In this document: positions 54,787 through 62,317 of the stretch, in pieces | How positions within the stretch are numbered: position 1 is the first letter of the stretch | Layout: each line of letters begins with the position of its first letter | NCBI RefSeq assembly: GCF_013408305.1 | Contig: NZ_JACBZS010000001.1 | Span: forward strand, 1,488,001-1,552,000 | DNA length: 64,000 nucleotides | DNA from: Naumannella cuiyingiana | Lineage (GTDB): Bacteria > Actinomycetota > Actinomycetes > Propionibacteriales > Propionibacteriaceae | Direction of reading: 5' to 3' | Program-made: the position numbers and the translations under genes | The notes under the pieces: model-generated | What the model was told of the DNA's origin: nothing | The model's database searches: none | The model's input: the letters and a program-made list of their open reading frames with translations, nothing else

Positions 54787-55155
54787 TCACCGATCGGCGG
54801 CGCGGCGGATCGCCAGCCGCCTGCCCGGCCGGACCCCCCACCGGTCGAGCTGCCCGGCGGCGGCCTCCAGGGTCGCGCTCGCCGCCAGCCGGGGCCGAGT
54901 CAGCCCGACCCACGGCCGGAGCGTGGTCACGTGCAGCACGACGCCGTCGCGGTCGAGTACGGCCGCGTCGATCGGATAGCGCATCCCGATCATGTGTACC
55001 GACGGGCAGCGGGTGATCCACAGGGCACCGTCGACCGCATCGGTCCCGAGCAGGCCCCGCCGCCGGTCGCGATAGTTCTCGGCGACCGCCAGCGGCGCGA
55101 TCGGTTCACCGTCGAGCAGCAGCGTGTGCGGGCCGGGCCCGAAGGTTGCGGTCAT
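54787..55155 (-). CDS. DUF192 protein
   Basis: A 122-residue single-domain protein: AENYRDRRRGLLGTDAVDGALWITRCPSVHMIGMRYPIDAAVLDRDGVVLHVTTLRPW is characteristic of DUF192, including the HMIGMRYPID core. There is no signal peptide here, whereas many homologues are exported. The function is unknown. Convergent with DUF4186 (10-bp gap) and divergent from the secreted three-gene operon. Confidence 0.85.
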   Translation of the reverse strand: MTATFGPGPHTLLLDGEPIAPLAVAENYRDRRRGLLGTDAVDGALWITRCPSVHMIGMRYPIDAAVLDRDGVVLHVTTLRPWVGLTRPRLAASATLEAAAGQLDRWGVRPGRRLAIRRAADR

Positions 55156-55272
55156 CGGCGTACCCCGATCGGCGGTGCCGGCACCTGGTTTCGGGGCGCC
55201 GGCCGGTGACCGGTCGGCGTTCTACACTGACCGGGCCGTACGAGGGGACATCGAAGCACCACGAGGGGAAGA

Positions 55273-56517
55273 ATGGCACGTCGTCGCTCCGTGGAACAGG
55301 CCAACCGGCGCCGCGGCGTGCTGGATCGAGTGGTGGTGGCGCTGCTGATCGTGCTGGCGCTGTCGGGGGCCATGAGCCTGCTTCCCGGCACCGGCCAGGC
55401 CACTGTCGCGCGCACGGCCTGTCAGGTCACATCGCTCGGCCTCAGCTCCTGCAGCAGCCTCTTTCCCGAGACCGTGCCGAGCCAGCTCGGGCCCCCGCGG
55501 TGCCGGCTGCTGGCGGAGTTCGACCAGGTCATCCCGGAGGTACGCGACACTTCGGTGACGTCGGCGGCCGGGGTGCCGGTGGTGATCAGCACCGCCCGCG
55601 ACGGCGATGCGACCCTGCGCCTGCCCGGCTCCGATGCTCCCCCGCCCGACATGCTGGCCGGCCAGCCGCGGGAGTCGTGGGAGCCGACGCCCGGCGTGAT
55701 CGTGCCGACCGCCGCCGGGTGGGCGCTGCCGGGCGGGCAGGGTGGCGAGGCGGTGATCGCCGCCATCGATGCGGGGCATCGGCGCTGGTTGCAGGACCGT
55801 TCGGCGCTCGCGCTGCTGTCCGCGCTGCTGGACGGCGGCGGCTACCGGGTGCCGCCGCCCACGCTGTACACGAGCCGGATCGACCTCACACAATCGCCCT
55901 TCCTCAGCCCCGCGGAGCCGGCGCCGCCCGCGGGCGTGGGCGGGTTGACGCTGGCCATCCAGCCGGGCACGCCCGCCGTCATGCAGTTCAACACCGCCAC
56001 CGGCACCAGCCGCGTGACGGCGCGGCTGCGCGGCGGAACCGACGAACAGCCGCTGGCCGGCGCCGTCCAGGTCACCCGTGACCCCGCCGGCCAGGTCACC
56101 CGGATCGTGATCGCCACCGGCTCGGCCGATCGCCTGCTGCCGGGCAAGCCGGTCGGGCAGGCCGATGCGTGGGCGACCGTCGTCTCGGTGCCCGTGAAGA
56201 CCGCGGCCGAGCGCGACCTGGCCAACGCCTGGCTGGGGGCCCCGTCCGGATTCGCGGTCGATCTCGCGCCCCTGCTCGGTCATCGGCCGGCCGCCGATGC
56301 CAACCGGCGCGAGCAATGGCTGGTGCGCGGCGCGGCGGCGTTCTCCCTCGGGCTGGCCGGTCCGGGGGCGGCACCGACGACCGAGCGTCTGGTCCGGGAG
56401 CTGAGCGGCAACGAGCGTCGCGAGGATCCGGCGGTTCGCCTGCTGCAGGCCGAGCAGATCCGACCCGATCCGACGAGCGGTCGCCGGCAGGCGACGGCGG
56501 ACACGAGCTGCCTGTGA
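55273..56517 (+). CDS. Secreted or membrane-anchored protein of unknown function
   Basis: A 414-residue protein with a basic N-terminus (MARRRSVEQANRRRG) and one hydrophobic segment at about residues 18-38 (VVVALLIVLALSGAMSLLPG), then an extracytoplasmic region with four cysteines within residues 49-71. Pro-rich surface loops (DAPPPDMLAGQPRESWEPTPG) and an STARDGDATLRLPG-type beta-rich part follow. I do not recognise a family. The ATG has a GAGGGGAAG ribosome-binding site; TACACT at 55223 is a possible -10. It is the first of three overlapping genes (the stop overlaps the next GTG) facing the Tad locus. Confidence 0.75.
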   Translation: MARRRSVEQANRRRGVLDRVVVALLIVLALSGAMSLLPGTGQATVARTACQVTSLGLSSCSSLFPETVPSQLGPPRCRLLAEFDQVIPEVRDTSVTSAAGVPVVISTARDGDATLRLPGSDAPPPDMLAGQPRESWEPTPGVIVPTAAGWALPGGQGGEAVIAAIDAGHRRWLQDRSALALLSALLDGGGYRVPPPTLYTSRIDLTQSPFLSPAEPAPPAGVGGLTLAIQPGTPAVMQFNTATGTSRVTARLRGGTDEQPLAGAVQVTRDPAGQVTRIVIATGSADRLLPGKPVGQADAWATVVSVPVKTAAERDLANAWLGAPSGFAVDLAPLLGHRPAADANRREQWLVRGAAAFSLGLAGPGAAPTTERLVRELSGNERREDPAVRLLQAEQIRPDPTSGRRQATADTSCL

Positions 56518-57050
56518 CCAGCCCCGAAGATCAACAGCGCACGTCGTTGCGGGTGTGGAGCCGGCGCGCCGTCCTGGCCGTCGGGCTGGCCGCGCTCGTC
56601 CCCGGCCGCGCATCTGCGGCGACGGGCGTACGCGTCGGCGATCTGTCCATGATCATTCCGCCATCGGTGAGCCAGGTGGACGATCCGGCACTGGGCGCCG
56701 GCTGGCAGTGGCAGGGCGTGGCCGGGCGACCCGAGCAGCCGTCGATGATCATCCTGGCGCGGGCGGACCTGCCGTCGATCGATGCCCGCGAGGTCCTGGC
56801 CGCCCTGCTCTCCACCGGAATCGCGGGCGGCGTACCCGTTGCGCACACGCCCCCGGAACCGCGCTCGATGCCGGGCGGCAAGCAGGTCCGCACCGTGCTC
56901 ACCCTCGCCGGCCGCCGCCCCTATCGGGGGGCGATGTTGATCACCACGCGGGATGAGCCGCCGGCGGGAGTCGTCGTCGTGCTCGGCGACGACTCGCTGA
57001 CCGCCCAGTCGATCGACGCAGTCCTCGAGTCGGTGCAATGGGTCGGCTGA
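56514..57050 (+). CDS. Exported protein of unknown function, Tat-like signal
   Basis: A 178-residue protein with the signal WSRRAVLAVGLAALVPGRASA, a twin-arginine-like motif followed by a weakly hydrophobic stretch and an ASA cleavage site. The mature part (SMIIPPSVSQVDDPALGAGWQWQGV...LLITTRDEPPAGVVVVLGDDSLT) looks like a small alpha/beta domain. No family recognised. The GTG overlaps the previous stop (GTGA), and the 3' end overlaps the next ATG by 13 bp. Confidence 0.75.
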   Translation: MTSPEDQQRTSLRVWSRRAVLAVGLAALVPGRASAATGVRVGDLSMIIPPSVSQVDDPALGAGWQWQGVAGRPEQPSMIILARADLPSIDAREVLAALLSTGIAGGVPVAHTPPEPRSMPGGKQVRTVLTLAGRRPYRGAMLITTRDEPPAGVVVVLGDDSLTAQSIDAVLESVQWVG

Positions 57051-57541
57051 AGCGGTCCACGGTCCTGCTCGCCTGGCTGGGCGGATTCGTGGCGCTGGGC
57101 GCGGCCGCGGCCGGGCTGTTCGCGATCGCTTCGGGAATCACCACCTATTCGGTGCCGCGGATGGCGGTGGCGGCCGCGGTGCTGAGCGCCTACACCGCCG
57201 TTGTCTCGGTGGTCCTGACCCCGCGCGAGGACCGGACACCGCTGGGCTGTCTGCTCTGCGGGGCGCCGGTCCCGGTTCTGGTCGGGCTCGCCACCGGCGC
57301 GTTGGCGTACACGGAGTCGGGGGATCCGGCCGTTGCGTTCTGGGCGTTCCTGCCGTGGTGCAGCGCGATCTGGGCCGCCGTGCTGCTCGGTCCGCTGCTG
57401 CCCGGGATAGCCCGGCTGTGGCCGGGCCGTCGCGGTGGTACCGCGCGGGTCAGACGCGGTGGTACCGCGCGGGTCAAACGCGGTGGTACCGCGCGGGTCA
57501 GTCGATCAGCCGGGAATCGAGGCCGACCAGGTCGGCATTGA
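57038..57541 (+). CDS. Small membrane protein with repeated basic tail
   Basis: A 167-residue protein with four hydrophobic helices (about residues 10-30, 40-62, 75-90 and 98-122), then a basic tail in which GGTARV(R/K/S)R occurs three times, encoded by three 24-bp DNA repeats. No family recognised. Its last 44 bp overlap the 3' end of the convergent TadE/G-like gene. The tail may be a by-product of repeat expansion in a terminator region rather than a functional domain. Confidence 0.72.
   Translation: MGRLKRSTVLLAWLGGFVALGAAAAGLFAIASGITTYSVPRMAVAAAVLSAYTAVVSVVLTPREDRTPLGCLLCGAPVPVLVGLATGALAYTESGDPAVAFWAFLPWCSAIWAAVLLGPLLPGIARLWPGRRGGTARVRRGGTARVKRGGTARVSRSAGNRGRPGRH
57431..57502. repeat. 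Three 24-bp tandem hairpin repeats at convergent gene ends
   Basis: The unit CGCGGTGGTACCGCGCGGG followed by five bases (TCAGA, TCAAA, TCAGT) starts at 57431, 57455 and 57479. Within each copy, CGCGGT and ACCGCG can pair around a GGT loop, giving three consecutive hairpins that are symmetrical on both strands. Confidence 0.9.
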
Positions 57542-58151
57542 TGTCGACGAACCGGAACCGGCCCTCGGCGAACCGCAGGGCGAACTCGACCGGGCCGCAT
57601 TTCATCGTGGTACGCAGCGGTGGCGGTGGCGGGTCCGGGGTCGGCGGGACCGACGGCGGCGGTGGGGTCGGCGTGGGCGTGGGTCGTTCGAAGGACGGAT
57701 CGATCGCGCAACTGTCGAGGTCGAGCCCGGTCTCGGCGACGGCGCGGGAGCGGGCCGGCGGGCCGTCGGCGCTGTCGTTCGCCACCACGCTCACCTCGAC
57801 CCGATCGCGGTAGGGGTTGTAGCAGTAGCTGGTGATGCTCGCGCCGTTCTCGGTCGCGAGCCGCTGGGCATTCGCGCGGCCGAGCTGCGCGCAACCGCTG
57901 AGGCCGAGCTGGTCGAGCAGGTCGCCCGGTCGGGCGAAGCCGGCGCCGAGCAGGCCGGGGATGTCCGTCAGCGCGGCCTCGGCGCCGGCCAGGGCCGCGG
58001 CGTCGGCGGCATGCTGGGCCCGATTGCCCTCACGCGCGGCCACCGCGGTCAGCGTGGTGAGGATGACCGCGACCACGAGCGCGAGGGAACCGAGGGCGAG
58101 CAGTGCCGTGATCGGCCCCGATCCGCGCTCGACGCCGGATCCTGGACGCAT
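57498..58151 (-). CDS. TadE/TadG-like pilus-locus protein with Pro-rich segment
   Basis: A 217-residue protein. The N-terminus MRPGSGVERGSGPITALLALGSLALVVAVILTTLTAVAAREGNRAQHAADAAALAGAEAA is the typical Tad (TadE/G-like) pseudopilin start: a short basic leader, one helix, then an AAD-rich amphipathic helix. A Pro/Thr stretch (about residues 140-165) precedes a C-terminal MKCGPVEFALRFAEGRFRFVDI segment. Four cysteines are in the extracytoplasmic part. The chosen ATG has GGGGAG upstream; an ATG at 58184 is also open. It is the last gene of the Tad cluster and overlaps the convergent membrane-protein gene. Confidence 0.82.
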   Translation of the reverse strand: MRPGSGVERGSGPITALLALGSLALVVAVILTTLTAVAAREGNRAQHAADAAALAGAEAALTDIPGLLGAGFARPGDLLDQLGLSGCAQLGRANAQRLATENGASITSYCYNPYRDRVEVSVVANDSADGPPARSRAVAETGLDLDSCAIDPSFERPTPTPTPPPPSVPPTPDPPPPPLRTTMKCGPVEFALRFAEGRFRFVDINADLVGLDSRLID

Positions 58152-58239
58152 CGCTCCCCGCCTCCCGATGATCATGAGCAGCAACGACCCCGGGGGCGGG
58201 CACTGGGCCCTACCCCCGGGGTGTTGATCCGGCTCTGGC

Positions 58240-58488
58240 TCACTTGGCTTCCCAGCCGGTGGCTTCCTTGACCTTGGCGATCGCGGTCGAGATCAGGCCG
58301 CCGATGTCGAACTGGCCAACCATGCCGATGATCGCGATCACGATCAGGGCCGCCACGGCCACCATGCCCACATACTCCAGCGCGCCCTGGCCGGCCTCCC
58401 GGCGCTGCCGCAGCCGGTGCGCGGCCGACTGCACGGCGGAGGCGTTCCACGCGTAGAGGGTGATCATCAGGTTGGTGATGTTGCTCAT
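58240..58488 (-). CDS. Flp-family type IVb pilin
   Basis: An 82-residue prepilin. A positively charged leader (HRLRQRREAGQG) is followed by the class IVb processing site G/ALEYVGM, with Glu at +3 and Tyr at +4 of the mature pilin, and a hydrophobic helix VAVAALIVIAIIGMVGQF. The mature pilin would be about 47 residues, the usual Flp size. The leader is longer than usual. AGGGAA precedes the ATG. It lies 164 bp after the response regulator gene, with two hairpins between them, so it probably has its own strong promoter or a processed transcript. A prepilin peptidase is not in the window. Confidence 0.9.
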   Translation of the reverse strand: MSNITNLMITLYAWNASAVQSAAHRLRQRREAGQGALEYVGMVAVAALIVIAIIGMVGQFDIGGLISTAIAKVKEATGWEAK

Positions 58489-58529
58489 CTTCGGTTCCCT
58501 TCGTCTGGGTCGTGCTGCCCCGGTTGTGA

Positions 58530-58573
58530 TTCTTGGTGTCCTCTGGCCCGGTTTCCCGTGCCGACACCAAGAA
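58530..58573. repeat. 11-bp inverted repeat upstream of the Flp pilin gene
   Basis: TTCTTGGTGTC (58530-58540) and GACACCAAGAA (58563-58573) are perfectly complementary with a 22-base loop, 42 bp upstream of the pilin ATG. It could be an operator for the response regulator or another factor, or a leader hairpin of the pilin mRNA. Confidence 0.75.
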
Positions 58574-58599
58574 AGTTACCGAGCGTCGGCTCTCCCGGC

Positions 58600-58629
58600 A
58601 TGGGCCCGAAGACCCAATCCCGGGCCCAT
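58600..58629 (-). terminator. 9-bp hairpin after the response regulator gene
   Basis: ATGGGCCCG / CGGGCCCAT pair perfectly around a 12-base loop, 23 bp downstream of the response-regulator stop. It probably ends or attenuates the tad-kinase transcript before the pilin gene. Confidence 0.6.
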
Positions 58630-58652
58630 TCCACTCCTCGCCGACCCGCCCG

Positions 58653-59333
58653 TCATCGGGACCCGTCCAGCCACAGCGCGATCGCTTCGCCGCGCCGCGT
58701 GACGCCGAGCTTGGCGAAGATCCGGTTGACGTGGTTCTTCACCGTCTTCTGCGAGATGAACAGCGCGCCGGCGATATCGGCATTGGGCGCGCCCTTGGCG
58801 ATCAGCTCCATCACTTCGACCTCGCGCTCGGACAGTCCGTGGCGTTCGATCAGTTCGCCGTGCGCCGGCCTGCCCACGCTCGCCAGTTGGGCCACGGCCT
58901 GGGGCGAGAAGGTGCCCATGCCTCGGCGTGCCATCCGCACCGCGCCGATCAGCTCGTCGGCGGAGAACTGGCCGTGCACCAGATAGCTCCGGGCGCCGCC
59001 GCGCACGGCCGCGTTGATCACCTCCGGCGCATCGGAGTAGGTGAGCATGATCACCGCGGTGTCGGCGGCCACCTCGTTGACCGTGGACACCCCGTCCTGG
59101 CGTGGCATCCGGACGTCGAGCAACAACACATCGGGATGGTGGAGCCGGACCTGCTCGATGGCCGCGCGCCCGTCGCCCGCCTCGCCGACCACCTCGATGT
59201 CGTCCGCCCCGGCCAACAGGCTGCGCACGCCCATCCGGATCACCGCATTGTCGTCGGCGATCACGACGCGGCAAGGCCCGTCGACGTTGATGCTCAGCCC
59301 GGCGTCGGTGCCGGGTCGCGCAGTGCCGTCCAT
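58653..59333 (-). CDS. NarL/LuxR-family response regulator in the Tad locus
   Basis: A 226-residue regulator. The receiver domain (about residues 22-140) has the acidic pocket VVIADDN, the phospho-acceptor Asp at about residue 73 in VLLLDVRMP, and the conserved Thr in MLTYSD. The C-terminal LuxR helix-turn-helix (about residues 163-226) reads HGLSEREVEVMELIAKGAPNADIAGALFISQKTVKNHVNRIFAKLGV. The conserved receiver Lys appears replaced by His (SYLVHGQFSADEL), which may weaken phospho-signalling. Its 5' end overlaps the kinase gene by 40 bp; the start is ATG with GAGGA upstream. Confidence 0.92.
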   Translation of the reverse strand: MDGTARPGTDAGLSINVDGPCRVVIADDNAVIRMGVRSLLAGADDIEVVGEAGDGRAAIEQVRLHHPDVLLLDVRMPRQDGVSTVNEVAADTAVIMLTYSDAPEVINAAVRGGARSYLVHGQFSADELIGAVRMARRGMGTFSPQAVAQLASVGRPAHGELIERHGLSEREVEVMELIAKGAPNADIAGALFISQKTVKNHVNRIFAKLGVTRRGEAIALWLDGSR

Positions 59334-60481
59334 CTGATCCTCGTTCCTTCTCCCGGACTCGAGTCGATCTCGAGCTCCCCCGCGACGCGGTCCGCCCGCT
59401 CGGCCAGCCCGCGCAGCCCGAAGTGTCCGGCCTTCCGGGCCGCCCGGTCGAGCGCGAACCCGACCCCGTCGTCAATCACGATCAGCGCAACCCGCTCGCC
59501 CTCGTCGGCGAGCCGCACGGTGACCCGGGATGCCTCGGCATGTTTGGCGATGTTGTGCAACATCTCGCCGAGGGCGGCGGCCATCTCCTCGGCGACCGGT
59601 GCGGAGACGTCGACAGCGGTGACGCCGTCGATCTCGACGGCGATCCCGGTGGCCTCGCCCCAGGCCTGCGTCAGTTCCGAGACCACCTCGATCGTCGGGC
59701 GATCGATCTCGCTGCGCCGCAACGAGACCAGCAGCTCGCGGGCCTGCCGGGCCGCGTGCTCCGCGGCCTCGGACAGGCCCTGGGCGGTGCTCGCGGCCAG
59801 CTCGGGGTCGCGCTCGACCGCGCCCGGCAACGACTGCGCCGCCAGCGAGATCCCGTACAGGGATTTGCCGACCGAGTCGTGCATGTCTCGCGCCAGCCGG
59901 GCCCGCTCCTCGGCGGCGCTGCGCGCCGCGATGGCCTCGGCGGTCTGGTCGCGCGCCTCGACCAGGCGGCCCACGATCTGCCGGATGACCACGCCGATCA
60001 TGGCCAGGCCGAGCATCAGGATCGGCAGCGCCAGCGCACCGCCGAGCCACAGCCGCGGGTCGAGCTGGCGCGCGGCGCCCTGCAGCGCCGCGGTCGCCCC
60101 GGCCAGCATCAGCGGCACGATCAGCAGCACGAGGATCCGCGGCGGAAACAACAACCCGGCCAACAGTGCGGAACAGACGGCGGCCAGGCTCGCCGGGTCG
60201 CCCGCCGGCACCGCGAGCAGCACCACCACGGTGAGCGCCAGGTCGAGCGAGCCGAGCAGTGGGTGGCGTACCATCCGGCCGAGCAGGCGATCGCTGCGCC
60301 CGAGCACCAGGCTGAACAGCCCGAGCACCGCGACGGCGACGGCGCCGACGAGCCCAGATTCTCCCCAGAAGGCGAATGGTGCCGCGAGCACCAGGCAGAT
60401 CAGCCGCGCCGTGACGACCCAGCGAACGAGGTGCGTGAACTGCGCATCCTCGATCAGTGCCTGCCCCCCGGCGTCGCTCAC
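59294..60481 (-). CDS. NarL-type sensor histidine kinase in the Tad locus
   Basis: A 395-residue kinase with about five or six N-terminal membrane helices (residues 20-170) and little extracytoplasmic sequence, so it may sense within the membrane. The HisKA_3 domain has the phospho-acceptor His at about residue 201 in RARLARDMHDSVGKSLYGISLAAQ. The HATPase_c domain shows LGEMLHNIAKHAEASRV (N box), VIDDGVGF and GHFGLRGLAERADRVAGEL. The start is GTG overlapping the TadC stop (GTGA), so it is made from the pilus operon. The cognate regulator is encoded next, overlapping. Confidence 0.93.
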   Translation of the reverse strand: MSDAGGQALIEDAQFTHLVRWVVTARLICLVLAAPFAFWGESGLVGAVAVAVLGLFSLVLGRSDRLLGRMVRHPLLGSLDLALTVVVLLAVPAGDPASLAAVCSALLAGLLFPPRILVLLIVPLMLAGATAALQGAARQLDPRLWLGGALALPILMLGLAMIGVVIRQIVGRLVEARDQTAEAIAARSAAEERARLARDMHDSVGKSLYGISLAAQSLPGAVERDPELAASTAQGLSEAAEHAARQARELLVSLRRSEIDRPTIEVVSELTQAWGEATGIAVEIDGVTAVDVSAPVAEEMAAALGEMLHNIAKHAEASRVTVRLADEGERVALIVIDDGVGFALDRAARKAGHFGLRGLAERADRVAGELEIDSSPGEGTRIRWTALRDPAPTPG

Positions 60482-61392
60482 CGCAAGGCCCCGAGCAGCT
60501 CGCTGAGGTTAAGATCGGCACCGATCACCAGCCCGACGACGGTGAAGATCAGCGCGGCCGGCACCAGGAAGAGCGTCGTCACCAGGGTGATCCGCGGCGC
60601 CGTCTCGCCGGCGAGTCGGCGCATCGCCTGGGCGCTGTCGCGGCGCATGTCGACGGCAATCTGGTTCAGGGTCTCCGCCAGCGGCGCGCCGAGCTCCTCT
60701 GCCTGCAGGAATGCCGTGACGAAGCTGCGCATCGGGACCGAGCCGGTACGCTCCTGCAGGCCCAGAAATGCCGACCGCAGGCTCGCGCCGTGGGTCAACT
60801 GGTCCAGAGTGATCCGCACCTCCTCGGCCAGGGGGCCGTCGAAGCGGTCGGACACCCGGGCGAGGGCCGCCCGGAAGGCGATGCCCGCGCTCACCGTGAC
60901 CGCCAGGATGTCGAGGAAGTCCGGCAGGTCACGGTCGATCCGGGCGCGCCGGGTGCGCGCGCGCCGCAGGATTCCCGCCAGCGGCAGCCAGAGCGCGCAG
61001 ATCAGCAGCAGCGGCAGCGCGAACGGCTGGCCCTGGACGATGAAGAGCAGGCCGACCGGCGCCAGCAGGATCAACCAGAACGCGATCCGGCGCAGCACCG
61101 TGTCCACCGACACCCCGTCGGGGCGGCCCGCCCGATTGATCGTGCGCTGCAGGTACAAGCTGCCCGCCGGCCCGATCAGCCGCCTGATCGACGGCACCAG
61201 CCGCCCGGCCAGCCGGCTCAGCGGCGAGTTGCGCCGCGCCTCCTCGCGCCGCCGCTCGTCCTTGAGCAGGATCAGGTCCTCGGCGTCCAGATAGCTCCCG
61301 ACATCGGAGCGCAACATTCGGTAGCCGAGCAGGAAGAGCACGAGCGCGCCGGTGGCGGCGAGCGCGGGCCAGAACGCCGAGAAGCCGCCCAC
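60478..61392 (-). CDS. tadC: Type II secretion F-domain protein TadC
   Basis: A 304-residue inner-membrane platform protein of the Tad pilus. There is one N-terminal helix, a cytoplasmic region, further helices (AFWLILLAPVGLLFIVQG, ALPLLLICALWLPLAGILRR) and the T2SS-F domain RDLPDFLDILAVTVSAGIAFRAALARVS...ITLDQLTHGASLRSAFLGLQERTG, ending in a C-terminal helix. GTG start. The stop of TadB lies two bases before it, and its own stop overlaps the kinase start. It pairs with TadB to form the platform on which TadA acts. Confidence 0.9.
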   Translation of the reverse strand: MGGFSAFWPALAATGALVLFLLGYRMLRSDVGSYLDAEDLILLKDERRREEARRNSPLSRLAGRLVPSIRRLIGPAGSLYLQRTINRAGRPDGVSVDTVLRRIAFWLILLAPVGLLFIVQGQPFALPLLLICALWLPLAGILRRARTRRARIDRDLPDFLDILAVTVSAGIAFRAALARVSDRFDGPLAEEVRITLDQLTHGASLRSAFLGLQERTGSVPMRSFVTAFLQAEELGAPLAETLNQIAVDMRRDSAQAMRRLAGETAPRITLVTTLFLVPAALIFTVVGLVIGADLNLSELLGALR

Positions 61393-61393
61393 C

Positions 61394-62317
61394 TCAGACG
61401 TCGATCCTGGTCAGCCGTCGGACGATCAGCAGGCCCACCGCGATCAGGCCGAAGCCGACCACGAGCGCGATCTGACCGATCAGGTTGCCGGTCATCTTCT
61501 CGACGGTGCCCGGCTGCACGGCGTTCAACATCACCAGCATCCCGACGGCCATCGCGGCGACGAGCCAACTGGTGACGCGCGCCTGCGCGAGGGTGGTGCG
61601 GATCTCCCGCCGTACCTCCTTGCGGTCGTCGAGGGTACGCGAGATGTCGCGCAGCGCCTTGACCAGCGAGCCGCCCGACCGCGCGCTCACCACCAGGGTC
61701 GACATCAGCACCCGGATCTCCCGCGCCGGATGCCGCTCGTACAGCTCGAGCATCGCGGTCTCCAGCGAGGAGCCGAACCGGACGGAGTCGTTCAGGCGAC
61801 GGATCTCCGACTTGGCCGGCTCGTACATCTCGCGCTCGGCGACCGTCCACGCGGTGGCGATGCTCAGCCCGGCGTTGGTGCCGTTCGACAGCACGCGCGC
61901 CAGCTCGGGGATCTGCTGCACCAGCCGCTCCAGCCGGCGTTCGCGCTGTCGACTGAGCCACAGCCGCAGGATCAGGAAGACCACCAGCACCCCGAACACG
62001 GCGAAGACCGGCGCAAACAGCACCGACAGCAGGTAGGGCAACACGATGCCGACCACCAGCATGACCGCCGCGACGCCGAGCGGGGGATAGTTCAGACCGG
62101 CGGTGCTCAGCTCGCGCTGCAGGTAGCGGCCGACGCGGGTCCGCGTGAAGCGGCGATCGGCGCGGGTGAACGGGCTGCCGGGCGCGACCTCGCGTTCCAT
62201 CCCCTCCACCACGCCCCGGGCCAGCCGGCGCCGGTCGCGGATCGAGGCCCCGAGCTGGCCCATGCCGACGAAGAACAGCACCGTCGCGACGACCAGCCCG
62301 AGGTAGATCAGCGTCAT
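61394..62317 (-). CDS. tadB: Type II secretion F-domain protein TadB
   Basis: A 307-residue platform protein: an N-terminal helix (LIYLGLVVATVLFFVGMGQL), a cytoplasmic loop, two central helices (VVGIVLPYLLSVLFAPVFAVFGVLVVFLIL), then the F domain with RVLSNGTNAGLSIATAWTVAEREM and VRFGSSLETAMLELYERHPAREIRVLMSTLVVSARSGGSLVKALRDI, and a C-terminal helix pair. The ATG overlaps the TadA stop (ATGA). Confidence 0.91.
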   Translation of the reverse strand: MTLIYLGLVVATVLFFVGMGQLGASIRDRRRLARGVVEGMEREVAPGSPFTRADRRFTRTRVGRYLQRELSTAGLNYPPLGVAAVMLVVGIVLPYLLSVLFAPVFAVFGVLVVFLILRLWLSRQRERRLERLVQQIPELARVLSNGTNAGLSIATAWTVAEREMYEPAKSEIRRLNDSVRFGSSLETAMLELYERHPAREIRVLMSTLVVSARSGGSLVKALRDISRTLDDRKEVRREIRTTLAQARVTSWLVAAMAVGMLVMLNAVQPGTVEKMTGNLIGQIALVVGFGLIAVGLLIVRRLTRIDV

